Of a DNA stretch of 47,364 bases, positions 9,501-17,150 are shown piece after piece. Location of the stretch: assembly GCA_964405975.1 (NCBI GenBank), contig CAYOPW010000011.1, positions 1-47,364 on the forward strand. Direction: 5' to 3'. Source of the stretch: Hyphomicrobium_A sp964405975. GTDB lineage: Bacteria; Pseudomonadota; Alphaproteobacteria; Rhizobiales; Hyphomicrobiaceae. Both the position numbers and the translations under genes were made by a program. The notes beneath the pieces were generated by a model. The model did no database searches. It had not been told where the DNA came from and was given only the letters and a program-made list of their open reading frames with translations. Within the stretch, counting starts at the first letter, position 1. Every line of letters starts with the position of its first letter.

Positions 9501-10454
9501 AAACCAAGAGGCGTAGCGAAACCCTCAACCGCACAAGCCCCAGTGGCATCCCTGCCACCTCCGCGGTCCACCAATGGCGCGCAGCAAAAGCCACCACCTA
9601 ATGCTGGCCAAACACAGCCTCGTATTCCGCCTCCAAATAGGGCGATTCCGTACGTTCCTCCGGCCGCAGCCGGCTCAGCGCGGCCAAATCCAAACGCATT
9701 ACAGGATCGTCCGGCGCGCCCGATTTCTCGTCCGGCCTCGCCAGCGCCTGGCCAAAGCAATGTAGCACCGGTGCCGCCGATTCCACCGGCCGCGCCCATT
9801 CCGCCGCTTCCGCAACAGAAGGCGGGTAAGCAGCGCGCTGGGGCTGGGGACGCCAAGGAAGCAAGGACAGCACCACCGATTCCGCCTGTCCCGCCGGGGC
9901 CGCCACCACCGCCGCAAGCCGCGGCAAAGTCCGACGGGCCGTCGCCTGCTGCCAGCGGCGATGCGGCGTCCGTGGCCAATAAGGGCGGGCCCCCGCCATT
10001 GCCTCCTGCCTCGCCGCCAGTGGCTGGGGCTTCCGCGCCCTCATCGCCGCCTCCGCCGTTGCCGCCCGCAGCCTCTGCGCCCCAATCAAATGGTGTTGTT
10101 GCGCCGCCTGCGCCTGAGGAGGCTGCCCCTCCCGAACCAGATGTGCTGGCCGAGGCCTTGCGCGCATCGCCCGAGGCGGCGTCTGCTGGCGAGCAGCCCG
10201 CCGCGCCGCCTCCCATTCAAAAGGACGAGCCGGCCCAGCCCAATCAACCAGCACAGTTCAAGCCTGTGGCACCAGTGCAATCGAGTGCGGCTGACTTCTC
10301 AGGCCTGCCACCACAAATGGCTGCCAGCTTGGCGAAACTCGCTGGCGTTCCCTGGCCACCGAAGCCGGAGGGCGAGTCCAAAAAGGATGAGGAGTCGAAG
10401 GAGGAAAGCGTCGGTGCTGCGCCTTCAAGTTCGAAGGACATGCCGCCCAGATAA
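6510..10454 (+). CDS. 7TM–PAS–GGDEF–EAL cyclic-di-GMP protein with proline-rich tail
   Basis: A 1314-residue inner-membrane signalling protein. In order: signal-like helix (about 20-42); periplasmic domain (45-200) resembling 7TMR-DISM sensors; seven helices (about 203-400); PAS-like domain (420-535); GGDEF domain (535-705); EAL domain (720-975); very proline-rich tail (990-1314). The GGDEF signature is GGDQF (624-628), the motif before it reads FKSVNVSFGLVVGD, and the inhibitory RxxD site reads GAPD, so diguanylate cyclase activity is doubtful. The EAL domain keeps Glu752, Asn814, Glu846, Asp876, Asp877, Lys897, Glu934 and Gln954, so c-di-GMP phosphodiesterase activity is likely; the usual EGVE reads EGVQ. 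It is probably coupled to the upstream acetyltransferase gene. The signal sensed is unknown. Confidence 0.93.
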   Translation: MMQVGELADRDSNRCLSGRTGLLALLIAVFLLALLPGRAFALKPIVVTPDEERIEITTLGEFYDGRGDSLQVETAAGAGGTTGRMSVRAATSGTNPNWIVFALSNPTDQPIERWLTAERYNVIGSGAVWPDLDASRIEAVTPSIGFVPERIKSDRADIFRITLEPGQTITYVAELSSQRFARIYLWKQLEYQLKTRDRQLFNGIMLGLIGLLAIFLTAIFAANHKAIFPSAALVAWCALAYLCVDFGFFHKLFQLRPEDNAVYRAASESAVAASLVIFLSVFLRISHWHGLIRMLFAVWIIAQLTLVAVAVIDPRLASTFARMSFLAIGGIGASFTLFLALRGQDRALSLIPTWILFLIWIFGTAMVLTGRLSGDIVVSALVAGLVLILVLIGFTVTQFAFRSLEPLYGAAPGELQIRALALEGAGSAVWEWNVRRDEIKVSSSIESSLGLRVGELSTKVDEFIKHLHPTDRERFRLILWSIQERAGARIRTDFRMRHADNSYRWFELEAASIPSSDQRSLRCVGLMRDVTDARRAHERLLHDAVHDSLTNLPNRELLLDRLSVAVMRAKSEDKVRPSLFFIDIDKFKSVNVSFGLVVGDSLLLTVARRLQRHLGAPDTLARVGGDQFAILLVAQQSPGELASLAERVRRSLRAPIKIAGQEIVLTGSVGLAVYDGGEQSHLDLYKEAEIAMYRAKRGGADRIEIFRPEMRGDRDDRVALESDLRKALAKNQIKVLYQPIIYLPTEELAGFEALVRWEHPKKGLMNPVDFVSVAEESDLIVRLGSHVLLRAAHEAAKWQRELPRDEHPLFVSVNISSRQIFRQNLIQEIRHILGRNIVPKGSLRLEITESLVMENPEQATEILESLRGAGAELALDDFGTGYSSLAYLQRFPFDTIKIDRALVQSSGSSNGAGSAIVRSMVALAHELEKKVVAEGVQTSEDVGFLRSIGCHFAQGFYYGEPMSDREVTQLLKMVRTAEHKLRPRGLFRAKPKPKQKQKPRGVAKPSTAQAPVASLPPPRSTNGAQQKPPPNAGQTQPRIPPPNRAIPYVPPAAAGSARPNPNALQDRPARPISRPASPAPGQSNVAPVPPIPPAAPIPPLPQQKAGKQRAGAGDAKEARTAPPIPPVPPGPPPPPQAAAKSDGPSPAASGDAASVANKGGPPPLPPASPPVAGASAPSSPPPPLPPAASAPQSNGVVAPPAPEEAAPPEPDVLAEALRASPEAASAGEQPAAPPPIQKDEPAQPNQPAQFKPVAPVQSSAADFSGLPPQMAASLAKLAGVPWPPKPEGESKKDEESKEESVGAAPSSSKDMPPR

Positions 10455-10507
10455 GCACGTTCGAAGTTTGCAGCATGCGGCCGAAATCCGCTCCGATGAT
10501 GCCTTGC

Positions 10508-11122
10508 TTATGCGTGTCCTGAGTCGCTCACCAGATGCGACGGATCAATTCCGATCTTGGCGAAAGCCCGCGTGTACTTCGACTCGACATCTGGGTTGAA
10601 GATCAGATCCGGGTCAGCGGGGCAATTTAACCAGCCATTGGCTTGAATTTCACTCTCAAGCTGGCCCGGCGACCATCCTGCATAGCCGAGCGCAAGGATT
10701 GCCTGGTCCGGCCCTTCACCGGTGGCAATCGCTTTGAGGATATCAATCGTCGCGGTGAGACAGACCCCGTCCTCTATGGGCAAGGTGGAATCGTTCGCGA
10801 AATAGTCAGAGCTATGCAGCACGAAGCCGCGTCCGGTTTCCACGGGGCCACCTACGTGGATCGACATGGACAATATATCGTTGGACAGCCCGTCCTCTGA
10901 ATCTGAGGGCACGATGCCCAATCGCTCAAGCAAGTCAGGAAAGCTGATGTGCGGCGCACGCTGATTGATGATTAGCCCCATCGCGCCGTCCTCAGAGTGT
11001 GCGCAAAGGTAAACGACCGAGCGCGCGAATCGCCGGTCCGACATGAGGGGCATGGCGACCAGAAGTTGCCCGTCGAGGAAACCTTCACCTGTCGCACGGC
11101 TACGTGTTCGAGGGATCTTCAT
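10508..11122 (-). CDS. yqgE: YqgE/AlgH family protein
   Basis: Member of the YqgE/AlgH (UPF0301) family, 204 residues, soluble. Family features are LDGQLLVAMPLMSD near the N-terminus, ARSVVYLCAHSEDGAMGLIIN, and the late motif GYAGWSPGQLESEI. The molecular function of the family is not settled; AlgH was first linked to alginate regulation in Pseudomonas. It converges on the EAL gene with a 53-base gap in which I see no clear terminator. It is divergent from the DsbD-alpha gene, with a 178-base intergenic region. Confidence 0.93.
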   Translation of the reverse strand: MKIPRTRSRATGEGFLDGQLLVAMPLMSDRRFARSVVYLCAHSEDGAMGLIINQRAPHISFPDLLERLGIVPSDSEDGLSNDILSMSIHVGGPVETGRGFVLHSSDYFANDSTLPIEDGVCLTATIDILKAIATGEGPDQAILALGYAGWSPGQLESEIQANGWLNCPADPDLIFNPDVESKYTRAFAKIGIDPSHLVSDSGHA

Positions 11123-11300
11123 CTGGCAAGACTACCGCGTTGCCCGCCGCGCTGTGAAGCGCTCTATTTGGGCGGCATGGTGAATTGTTTCTAGGGGTTG
11201 AAATGGGGGCGCGAAGGGCTTTCATGAAGTCGTGATTTGCGGCAAGATGACGACGCGCTAGAAGGACCAATAGGATTGGCGGCGGGCACGATTTAGCGAA

Positions 11301-12146
11301 ATGTCTTCGATGGCCTTGCGAAATTTTCTTTATCTGGCGCTAGGCGGTTTTGCGCTCAGTGCGCTACCCGCACTGCAGGTCGGGGGCGCGGACGCTGGTG
11401 TGTCCTCCGACTGGGTCCAAGGGCACAATTCGCGTGTGCGCCTGATCGCGGGCAAGGGCCTTGCCGGCGTCGAACTACGGATGCCGAAAGGCTGGAAGAC
11501 GTACTGGCGCAATCCCGGGGATGCCGGGGGCGTCCCGCCATCGTTTGACTGGTCAAAGTCAGAAAACCTCGCGTCCGCAAAAGTGCTCTATCCCGCGCCG
11601 AAGCGGTTCACAGATCCTATAGGCGATACGGTGGGCTACAAGGACGTGGTGGTTTTCCCCGTGCGGCTTGAAGCTAAGGATCCGGCAAAGCCGGTCAATT
11701 TGCGTCTGGCGCTTGACTACGGTGTTTGCAGGGAGATCTGCATTCCCGCTGAGGCCGCGCTGATGCTCGACATTTCAGCAGACGCGCCTCCTATTCCGCA
11801 GCAGCTCGCGGCCGCCTTGGACCGGGTGCCCCGGCCGGCGAGCGAAAAAAAATCATCTGATCCTGCTCTCGAGCGTGTGGTGTCGAAACTTGATGGCGAG
11901 AGGCCGCATATCGCGCTGGAGATCAGGTTCCCGCGCGGCGGCGCGAACGCAGACGCATTCGTGGAGGCGCCGTCGGGCAGCTACATTCCCTTGCCCAAGA
12001 AGACCGCCGATGACGGTGTCGGCAATGTGACATTCGAAATCGATCTGACATCAGAATCTGATGTCGAGGACCTGAAGGGTCAGTCACTCATTGCCACTCT
12101 CGTCTCAGATGAAGGACAATCTGAAGTCACGTTCGATATCCGTTGA
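11301..12146 (+). CDS. Periplasmic DsbD N-terminal (alpha) domain protein
   Basis: A 281-residue exported protein that matches the N-terminal reductase domain of DsbD but lacks the membrane and thioredoxin parts of full DsbD. A signal peptide is evident (residues 1-32, ending near GGADA). The family core GWKTYWRNPGDAGGVPP is present, as are the paired cysteines Cys143 and Cys147 in VCREICIPAEA, the CxxxC of DsbD-alpha that exchanges disulfides with periplasmic partners. ATGs at 11301 and 11310 are both possible starts; neither has a strong ribosome site. It precedes a peroxiredoxin gene after 93 bases, suggesting thiol redox work. Its electron donor is not in this window. Confidence 0.85.
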   Translation: MSSMALRNFLYLALGGFALSALPALQVGGADAGVSSDWVQGHNSRVRLIAGKGLAGVELRMPKGWKTYWRNPGDAGGVPPSFDWSKSENLASAKVLYPAPKRFTDPIGDTVGYKDVVVFPVRLEAKDPAKPVNLRLALDYGVCREICIPAEAALMLDISADAPPIPQQLAAALDRVPRPASEKKSSDPALERVVSKLDGERPHIALEIRFPRGGANADAFVEAPSGSYIPLPKKTADDGVGNVTFEIDLTSESDVEDLKGQSLIATLVSDEGQSEVTFDIR

Positions 12147-12239
12147 GCGGCGTCCATTTTTTGCAGCATATGACAGAGAGCTGTCGGGCGGTTATCGTCT
12201 GGCCTGGAACTTGGGTCTTTACGACGAAGGGGTGATCAG

Positions 12240-12737
12240 ATGACGATCAAGGTCGGCGACAAGCTTCCCGATGCGACTTTTGTGGTGATGACGTCTGATG
12301 GCCCGTCGCCAAAGACGACGGCGGAGGCGTTCGGCGGAAAGAAGGTCGCCCTATTCGCCGTGCCGGGTGCTTTTACGCCGACGTGCTATCAGCAACACAT
12401 GCCCGGATTTGTTGCGCGCGTTGAAGAGCTCAAAGGGAAGGGCATCGATACGATCGCCTGCACTGCCGTCAATGATGTATTCGTGATGACCCAATTCGCG
12501 AAGGACACCGGCGCTAACGGCAAGATCCTCATGCTGGCGGATGGCAATGCAGAATTCGCCAAAAAGCTGGGTCTGGAAATCGACTTGTCAGGCTTTGGTC
12601 TCGGACTGCGCTCAAAGCGCTATGCGATGATTGTCGATGATGGCGTGGTCAAAGTCTTGAACGTGGAGGAAGCGCCGCCCGATCATGATGTGTCGAGCGC
12701 AGCGACGCTATGCTCGGCGATTGATCAGTCACTATGA
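12240..12737 (+). CDS. Peroxiredoxin (Prx5/AhpE-like redoxin)
   Basis: Thiol peroxidase of the Prx5 group, 165 residues, cytoplasmic. The peroxidatic cysteine is Cys49 in the signature VPGAFTPTC. The typical Prx5 segments ACTAVNDVFVMTQFAK and GLRSKRYAMIVDDG are present, the latter with the conserved arginine. Two further cysteines, near residues 74 and 159, could act in resolution. It reduces hydrogen peroxide and organic peroxides, usually with glutaredoxin or thioredoxin. It converges on rnhA, with stops 9 bases apart. Confidence 0.93.
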   Translation: MTIKVGDKLPDATFVVMTSDGPSPKTTAEAFGGKKVALFAVPGAFTPTCYQQHMPGFVARVEELKGKGIDTIACTAVNDVFVMTQFAKDTGANGKILMLADGNAEFAKKLGLEIDLSGFGLGLRSKRYAMIVDDGVVKVLNVEEAPPDHDVSSAATLCSAIDQSL

Positions 12738-12746
12738 GGCCCGTCA

Positions 12747-13223
12747 TCATGCTTCATCGACGTCATCCGTATGGCGTCCACACAGATATGGCGCCATAGC
12801 CTCACGCGCCAACTCATCAGCTCGCTCGTTCTCTGGGTGGCCGGCGTGACCTCGCACCCAATGCCAATCGATTTGGTGACGCGCTTGAGCCTCATCGAGC
12901 CGCTGCCAAAGCTCAACGTTTTTGACGGGCTTTTTATTGGCCGTGCGCCAACCGTTGGCTTTCCAGCGGTCGATCCAATTCGTAATTCCATTCTTCAAAT
13001 ATGAGCTATCGGTGTGGAGTTCTACGCGACTTGGTCTTTTCAAAACCTCGAGCGCTTTGATCGCGGCCATCAGTTCCATGCGATTGTTGGTTGTTTCGGC
13101 CTCGCCTTCAGAAATCTCCTTGCGGTGGTCTCCGTAGATGAGGATGGCACCCCATCCACCGGGGCCTGGATTGCCCGAGCAAGCGCCGTCGGTGTAGATT
13201 GCCACCGGTATCTTGGCCGTCAT
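12747..13223 (-). CDS. rnhA: Ribonuclease HI
   Basis: Cleaves the RNA strand of RNA–DNA hybrids such as R-loops and primers. The 158-residue protein has the full catalytic set: Asp12 in YTDGACSGNPGPGG, Glu50 in NNRMEL, Asp72 in HTDSSY and Asp136 in NERADELA, plus the catalytic-loop His in RGHAGHPENE. Length is normal. Its ATG overlaps the thrB stop by four bases, so translation is likely coupled. RNase HII is encoded separately at 29.6 kb, so the cell has both types. Confidence 0.97.
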   Translation of the reverse strand: MTAKIPVAIYTDGACSGNPGPGGWGAILIYGDHRKEISEGEAETTNNRMELMAAIKALEVLKRPSRVELHTDSSYLKNGITNWIDRWKANGWRTANKKPVKNVELWQRLDEAQARHQIDWHWVRGHAGHPENERADELAREAMAPYLCGRHTDDVDEA

Positions 13224-14194
13224 TTCGCACGCTCCCCGACCCCGTAATCCTTGATCGAGCGGACACTTTGGTGGAATCGAAGCCGGCGTACATACTCGGC
13301 GGGATTCTTCGGGCTGACGAGCGCGCTGGGCGGGGTATTGAGCAAGTCATAGGCGCGCGTCAGCAGGAAGCGTATGGCGGCACCGCGGGCCAGCATTGGC
13401 ATCGCCTCGCGTTCCGCGCTGGTCAGCGGCCGCACGTCTTCGTAGCCCCGCAAGAACGCGCGCCCCTTGGTAATGTTGAACGAAACGTCCGGCTCAAAGC
13501 ACCAGGCGTTGAGGCACACCGCAATGTCGTAGGCTAGCGCGTCGGTGCACGCGAAATAAAAGTCGATGAGCCCTGATAGCTGTTTTCCCAGAAAGAAGAC
13601 GTTGTCGGGAAATAGGTCGGCGTGAATAACGCCTTCAACGAGGCCGGTTGGCCATTCCGCATCAAGTACCTCAAGCTCCTTCTCGATGAATTGGCCAAGC
13701 CCGGCAGTTATTTCCTCTGTGCGGTCGGCAAAGCGTTCATACAGCGGGCGCCAGCCGGCGGGCCCTAGGGCATTCGCGCGCTTCATGGCAAAGCCTTCGC
13801 CGCCAAGATGCATCTCGGCCAACGCCCGCCCCACAGCGGCGCAATGCACAGGCGTTGGCCTGCGCACCCAAAGCCCTTCAAGGAACGTGACAAGAGCGGC
13901 GGCGCGTCCGGAAAGCTGACGCAAATTGCGGTCGTTCAGGTCGCGCACAGGAGTTGGGCAAGACACGCCGCGGCTTGCCAAGTGCTCCATGAGTCCCAGA
14001 AAAAATGGCAGATCGTCGCGAGCAACGCGCTTTTCATACAGTGTCAGAATATAGGGACCGCGGGTCGTATGGACGATGTAATTGGTGTTCTCGACACCCT
14101 CGGCTATCCCCTTAAACGACAACAGCTCGCCCAAGTCATAGCTGGCGATGAAGTTCGCAAGCTCCTCGTCGCTGACTTCGGTGTAAACGGCCAT
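13220..14194 (-). CDS. thrB: Homoserine kinase (APH-like ThrB)
   Basis: ATP-dependent phosphorylation of homoserine, the step before threonine synthase. This is the phosphotransferase-fold (APH/choline kinase-like) ThrB of alpha- and gammaproteobacteria, not the GHMP type. The start MAVYTEVSDEELANFI is typical of the family and fixes the ATG at 14194; a TTG three codons earlier is unlikely. The kinase loop is VIHADLFPDNVFF (HxDxxxxN) and the metal-binding motif is LIDFYFACTDALAYD. It has 324 residues, normal length. It overlaps rnhA by four bases, and ispH lies upstream after 33 bases, so ispH–thrB–rnhA is probably one transcript. Confidence 0.95.
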   Translation of the reverse strand: MAVYTEVSDEELANFIASYDLGELLSFKGIAEGVENTNYIVHTTRGPYILTLYEKRVARDDLPFFLGLMEHLASRGVSCPTPVRDLNDRNLRQLSGRAAALVTFLEGLWVRRPTPVHCAAVGRALAEMHLGGEGFAMKRANALGPAGWRPLYERFADRTEEITAGLGQFIEKELEVLDAEWPTGLVEGVIHADLFPDNVFFLGKQLSGLIDFYFACTDALAYDIAVCLNAWCFEPDVSFNITKGRAFLRGYEDVRPLTSAEREAMPMLARGAAIRFLLTRAYDLLNTPPSALVSPKNPAEYVRRLRFHQSVRSIKDYGVGERAK

Positions 14195-14227
14195 AAGGAT
14201 CAAGCGCCTCGCAAAAGTCGTGTTGTG

Positions 14228-15217
14228 TCAGGCGCTCGACGTGGCGCGCAGCTCACGCGGCACATTGAAGGCAATGTTTTCGTTTGCCGTGGTCACGGTC
14301 TCAACCGTCAGGTCAAAGCGCCCGCGGATTGCTTCGATCACCTCCTCGACAAGTTCTTCGGGTGCGGACGCGCCTGCGGTGATGCCAGCGGCAGCCAAAC
14401 CTTCAAAATCGGACCACGGGATATCCTCGGCACGCTCAACGAGCATCGCTTTAGCGCAGCCCGCGCGCTGAGCCACTTCCACCAAACGCAACGAGTTGGA
14501 ACTTTGGGGGCTGCCGACGACTAACAGGCAGCCAATACGCGGGGCAATAGCCTTGACCGCCGCCTGCCGGTTCGTCGTGGCGTAGCAAATGTCTTCCTTT
14601 TGCGGGCCGACGATTTGCGGAAAGCGGCTTTTCAGTACAGCCACGATGTCGGCCGTGTCGTCCACCGACAGTGTCGTTTGCGTGACGTAGGCCAGCTTTG
14701 CTGGATCTTCCGCGACAAAACCATGTGCGTCCTCGACGGTCTGGATGAGGTGAACCGCGCCATCTGGGAGCTGGCCCATGGTTCCGGCCACCTCCGGGTG
14801 CCCGGCATGGCCGATAAGCAGGATCTGGAGCCCCTGCTCATAGTGTCGCGCCGCCTCCAGGTGGACCTTGAAAACCAGGGGGCACGTGGCATCCAAAACG
14901 AACAAATTGCGGGCCTTAGCGGCCGCCGGCACGGCTTTGGCCACCCCGTGTGCTGAAAAGATCACGGGCTTCGTCGTGTCGGGGATCTCGTCCAATTCCT
15001 CCACAAAAACGGCACCTTTGGCCTTCAATGAATTCACCACGTAGCGGTTGTGGACGATCTCGTGACGCACGTATACGGGGGCACCGAACCTGGCCAGAGC
15101 CAGCTCGACAATCTGAATGGCCCGGTCGACGCCGGCGCAGAACCCGCGGGGCGCCGCCAGATAAAGGGTGAGGCGCGGCTGCTGAACGTGTGCACTAGCA
15201 GGGAGCGAATCGGGCAT
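14228..15217 (-). CDS. ispH: 4-hydroxy-3-methylbut-2-enyl diphosphate reductase
   Basis: Last enzyme of the MEP isoprenoid pathway; converts HMBPP to IPP and DMAPP using a 4Fe-4S cluster. The three cluster cysteines are Cys27 (APRGFCAGVDRAI), Cys112 (DATCPLV) and Cys211 (EDICYATTNRQ). The conserved GHAGHPEVAGTMGQ and VGSPQSSNSLRL segments are also present. From the ATG at 15217 the protein has 329 residues. A TTG 12 codons upstream exists but is less likely. It is the first gene of the ispH–thrB–rnhA group, divergent from a lipoprotein gene. IspE of the same pathway is encoded at 39.2 kb. Confidence 0.95.
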   Translation of the reverse strand: MPDSLPASAHVQQPRLTLYLAAPRGFCAGVDRAIQIVELALARFGAPVYVRHEIVHNRYVVNSLKAKGAVFVEELDEIPDTTKPVIFSAHGVAKAVPAAAKARNLFVLDATCPLVFKVHLEAARHYEQGLQILLIGHAGHPEVAGTMGQLPDGAVHLIQTVEDAHGFVAEDPAKLAYVTQTTLSVDDTADIVAVLKSRFPQIVGPQKEDICYATTNRQAAVKAIAPRIGCLLVVGSPQSSNSLRLVEVAQRAGCAKAMLVERAEDIPWSDFEGLAAAGITAGASAPEELVEEVIEAIRGRFDLTVETVTTANENIAFNVPRELRATSSA

Positions 15218-15384
15218 TCTCTTTCTCGTCTCTACAGCGGCCAGCCGTCGCAACGCGCTTTGCCGAGGTTAGCCTGAGGTGGTAAGTTTTGAGTCGGAAC
15301 AATACAGGAAGCCTCCGCCATCGGCCTAGAGATTTGGGCACGTCGGGCACGCTAGGGGTCGGAGCGAGGCTAGACCGGGGCGCT

Positions 15385-16044
15385 ATGACGCAATCCGTAA
15401 CGAGCGCTGCGCGTACCACCGTGCGGCTTTGCTCGTGTGGGCTCTTAACCATTCTCGTTGCCGGCTGCGGACTGTCCTCCATTACGTCCGGTCTCGGCAC
15501 GAGCGTATTTGGCGGCTCTTCGTCGGAGAGTGAGACTGCTCCCGGCGTCAGTGAGGAGCAGCTTCTTTCTGCAGCCAAGGCCAATCAAGGGGGCGCTGGC
15601 AGCGGACCTGTGGGCCAAGTCGCGCCTGGCTGCCCGCGCTTGAGTGTCTCTCCGCGCGATAGTCATCTGACAATTTATGAGGAAGGCCGCGCCGGTGACG
15701 GCCTTGCCATCATGCATCGCGGCGAGATTACGAAGACGGCGCGCGAATGTCAGATCGAGCCCGGCCGCGTTACGGTGCGCTACGGCTTTTCTGGGCGGGT
15801 GCTATTGGGACCGCGCGGCAAACCAGGGCGCGTCGTTCTGCCGGTCAACGTCGTTGTGACGGATTCCAAGCGCGAGAAGATCATCAGCGATTCAATGAAG
15901 GTCGATGTTTCCGTCGCCGACGACAAGCCGATCGGATACTTCTCGGCGGTGCGCTCGGTGACATTCAATATCCCCGAAGGTACTCGTCCGGGAGAGTTTG
16001 AGCTTTTTGTCGGCTTCCATCAGAACACGCCAGGCGCCGGCTAA
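15385..16044 (+). CDS. Conserved lipoprotein of unknown function
   Basis: A 219-residue putative lipoprotein. The ATG at 15385 places a short positively charged leader before a hydrophobic stretch ending in the lipobox LVAG-Cys28, so it is probably lipid-anchored. The open frame extends 32 codons further upstream, but that part is Arg/Gly-rich and would spoil the signal peptide. After a Ser/Gly-rich linker (30-75), the domain from Cys-Pro-Arg-Leu onward is rich in beta strands and has two more cysteines. No known domain recognised. It converges on atpF with a 23-base gap. Confidence 0.7.
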   Translation: MTQSVTSAARTTVRLCSCGLLTILVAGCGLSSITSGLGTSVFGGSSSESETAPGVSEEQLLSAAKANQGGAGSGPVGQVAPGCPRLSVSPRDSHLTIYEEGRAGDGLAIMHRGEITKTARECQIEPGRVTVRYGFSGRVLLGPRGKPGRVVLPVNVVVTDSKREKIISDSMKVDVSVADDKPIGYFSAVRSVTFNIPEGTRPGEFELFVGFHQNTPGAG

Positions 16045-16067
16045 TTCAAACCGGCAAACAGTATTTC

Positions 16068-16559
16068 TTAATTGAGCTTGCCGTCGAGATCGCGGATGCC
16101 GTTCTCGATCAGCGCGTCAGCCGTCGTGCCAGTGACGCGGCTCTTTAGGATCTTTTCGGCCGCAGCAATAGCGCTTTCAACGGCCGCCGTGCGCACGTCG
16201 CTCAATGCCTGGGCCTCTGCCCGCTCGATCTTCTCTTCGGCCATCTTGGTACGGCGCTCTACGGACTCCTGCAAATTTTTGCGTGTCTCCGCGGCGAGTG
16301 CTTCTCCCTCACGCTTGGCCTGCTCGAGGATTGTCTTTGTCTCCTCCTCGGCCTCACGGCTCTTTCTTTGATAGTCGGCGAGCAGCGCTCGTGCCTCGTC
16401 GCGCAACCGTCGGGCTTCGTCGAGGTCGGTACGAATGGCCGCTGCGCGGTCGTCGAGCGCCTTACCGATCATTCCCGGTACGCGATAATAAATAAGCAGG
16501 GCAATGAAGCCGATGAAGGCGATCATGACCCAAAAAACGGGATTGGCGGGATTTAACAT
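16068..16559 (-). CDS. atpF: F0 ATP synthase subunit b
   Basis: Subunit b of the peripheral stalk, linking F0 to F1. The 163-residue protein has one N-terminal helix (about 8-26, NPVFWVMIAFIGFIALLIYY) followed by a long charged coiled coil rich in Glu, Arg, Lys and Ala. The conserved pattern RAAAIRTDLDEARRLRDEA is typical of alphaproteobacterial b subunits. It is the last gene of the F0 operon, seven bases after the b' gene. The paired b and b' genes imply a heterodimeric stalk. Confidence 0.94.
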   Translation of the reverse strand: MLNPANPVFWVMIAFIGFIALLIYYRVPGMIGKALDDRAAAIRTDLDEARRLRDEARALLADYQRKSREAEEETKTILEQAKREGEALAAETRKNLQESVERRTKMAEEKIERAEAQALSDVRTAAVESAIAAAEKILKSRVTGTTADALIENGIRDLDGKLN

Positions 16560-16566
16560 TCGACCC

Positions 16567-17118
16567 TCACTCGGCGGCGGGTTGCAGGACTTTCTTCACT
16601 TCGGCGGGGCTGACGTCCTCGCCTACGAGCTTGCCCACGACGGCGCTTGCGGTTTCAGCCGCAATCTCATCGACGCTGGCCAGCGCCTTGGACTTGGTCT
16701 CCGCGATGCGCGCTTCGGCTTCGCCGAGCTTGGAGGCGAGCTGTCCCTCAACTTTGGCGCGGTCCCTATCCGTTTCGTCGGCGAGTTTGTCGCGCATTTC
16801 TTTGGCCATGCCGGAGGCTTTCTGGTGCGCTTCGCTCAGTGCCCTCTCATATGCGGCGAGCGCCTCATCGGTTTCCTGCTTAAACCGTTCAGCCGCTTGC
16901 AGGTCGCGCTGCACGCGGTCCTTGCGCTCCTCGATCACCTCCCCAATGCGGGGCAGCGCAATTTGTGCAAGGATGAAATAGAGGGCCACGAATGTCAGTG
17001 CGAGCCAAACGAGCTGTGGCGAGAAGTCAGCCGGGTTGAGCTGAGGAAGCCCTCCTGACTTTCCTTCATGCGTTGCTTCGGCAGCCGCTACGACGAACGC
17101 GGGGATCGCTGCGATCAT
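16567..17118 (-). CDS. atpF2: F0 ATP synthase subunit b'
   Basis: Second stalk subunit (b'), 183 residues. It begins with a short hydrophobic, possibly exported, segment (about 1-14) and a Gly/Pro-containing region. The membrane helix is at about 34-53 (QLVWLALTFVALYFILAQIA), then PRIGEVIEERKDRVQRDL opens the coiled coil. The extended N-terminus and position right after atpE distinguish b' from b. Both are usual in photosynthetic and many other alphaproteobacteria. A ribosome site (AGGAG) lies just before the ATG. Confidence 0.93.
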   Translation of the reverse strand: MIAAIPAFVVAAAEATHEGKSGGLPQLNPADFSPQLVWLALTFVALYFILAQIALPRIGEVIEERKDRVQRDLQAAERFKQETDEALAAYERALSEAHQKASGMAKEMRDKLADETDRDRAKVEGQLASKLGEAEARIAETKSKALASVDEIAAETASAVVGKLVGEDVSPAEVKKVLQPAAE

Positions 17119-17150
17119 GGACTTCTCCTGAGGCGGACGCTTCTACCCGA

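Noticed and set aside
9380..10216. Long Gly/Ala-rich frame opposite the proline-rich tail
   Set aside because: It is the complement of the Pro-rich coding region; glycine and alanine arise from CCN and GCN codons read in reverse, and no ribosome site or domain is evident.
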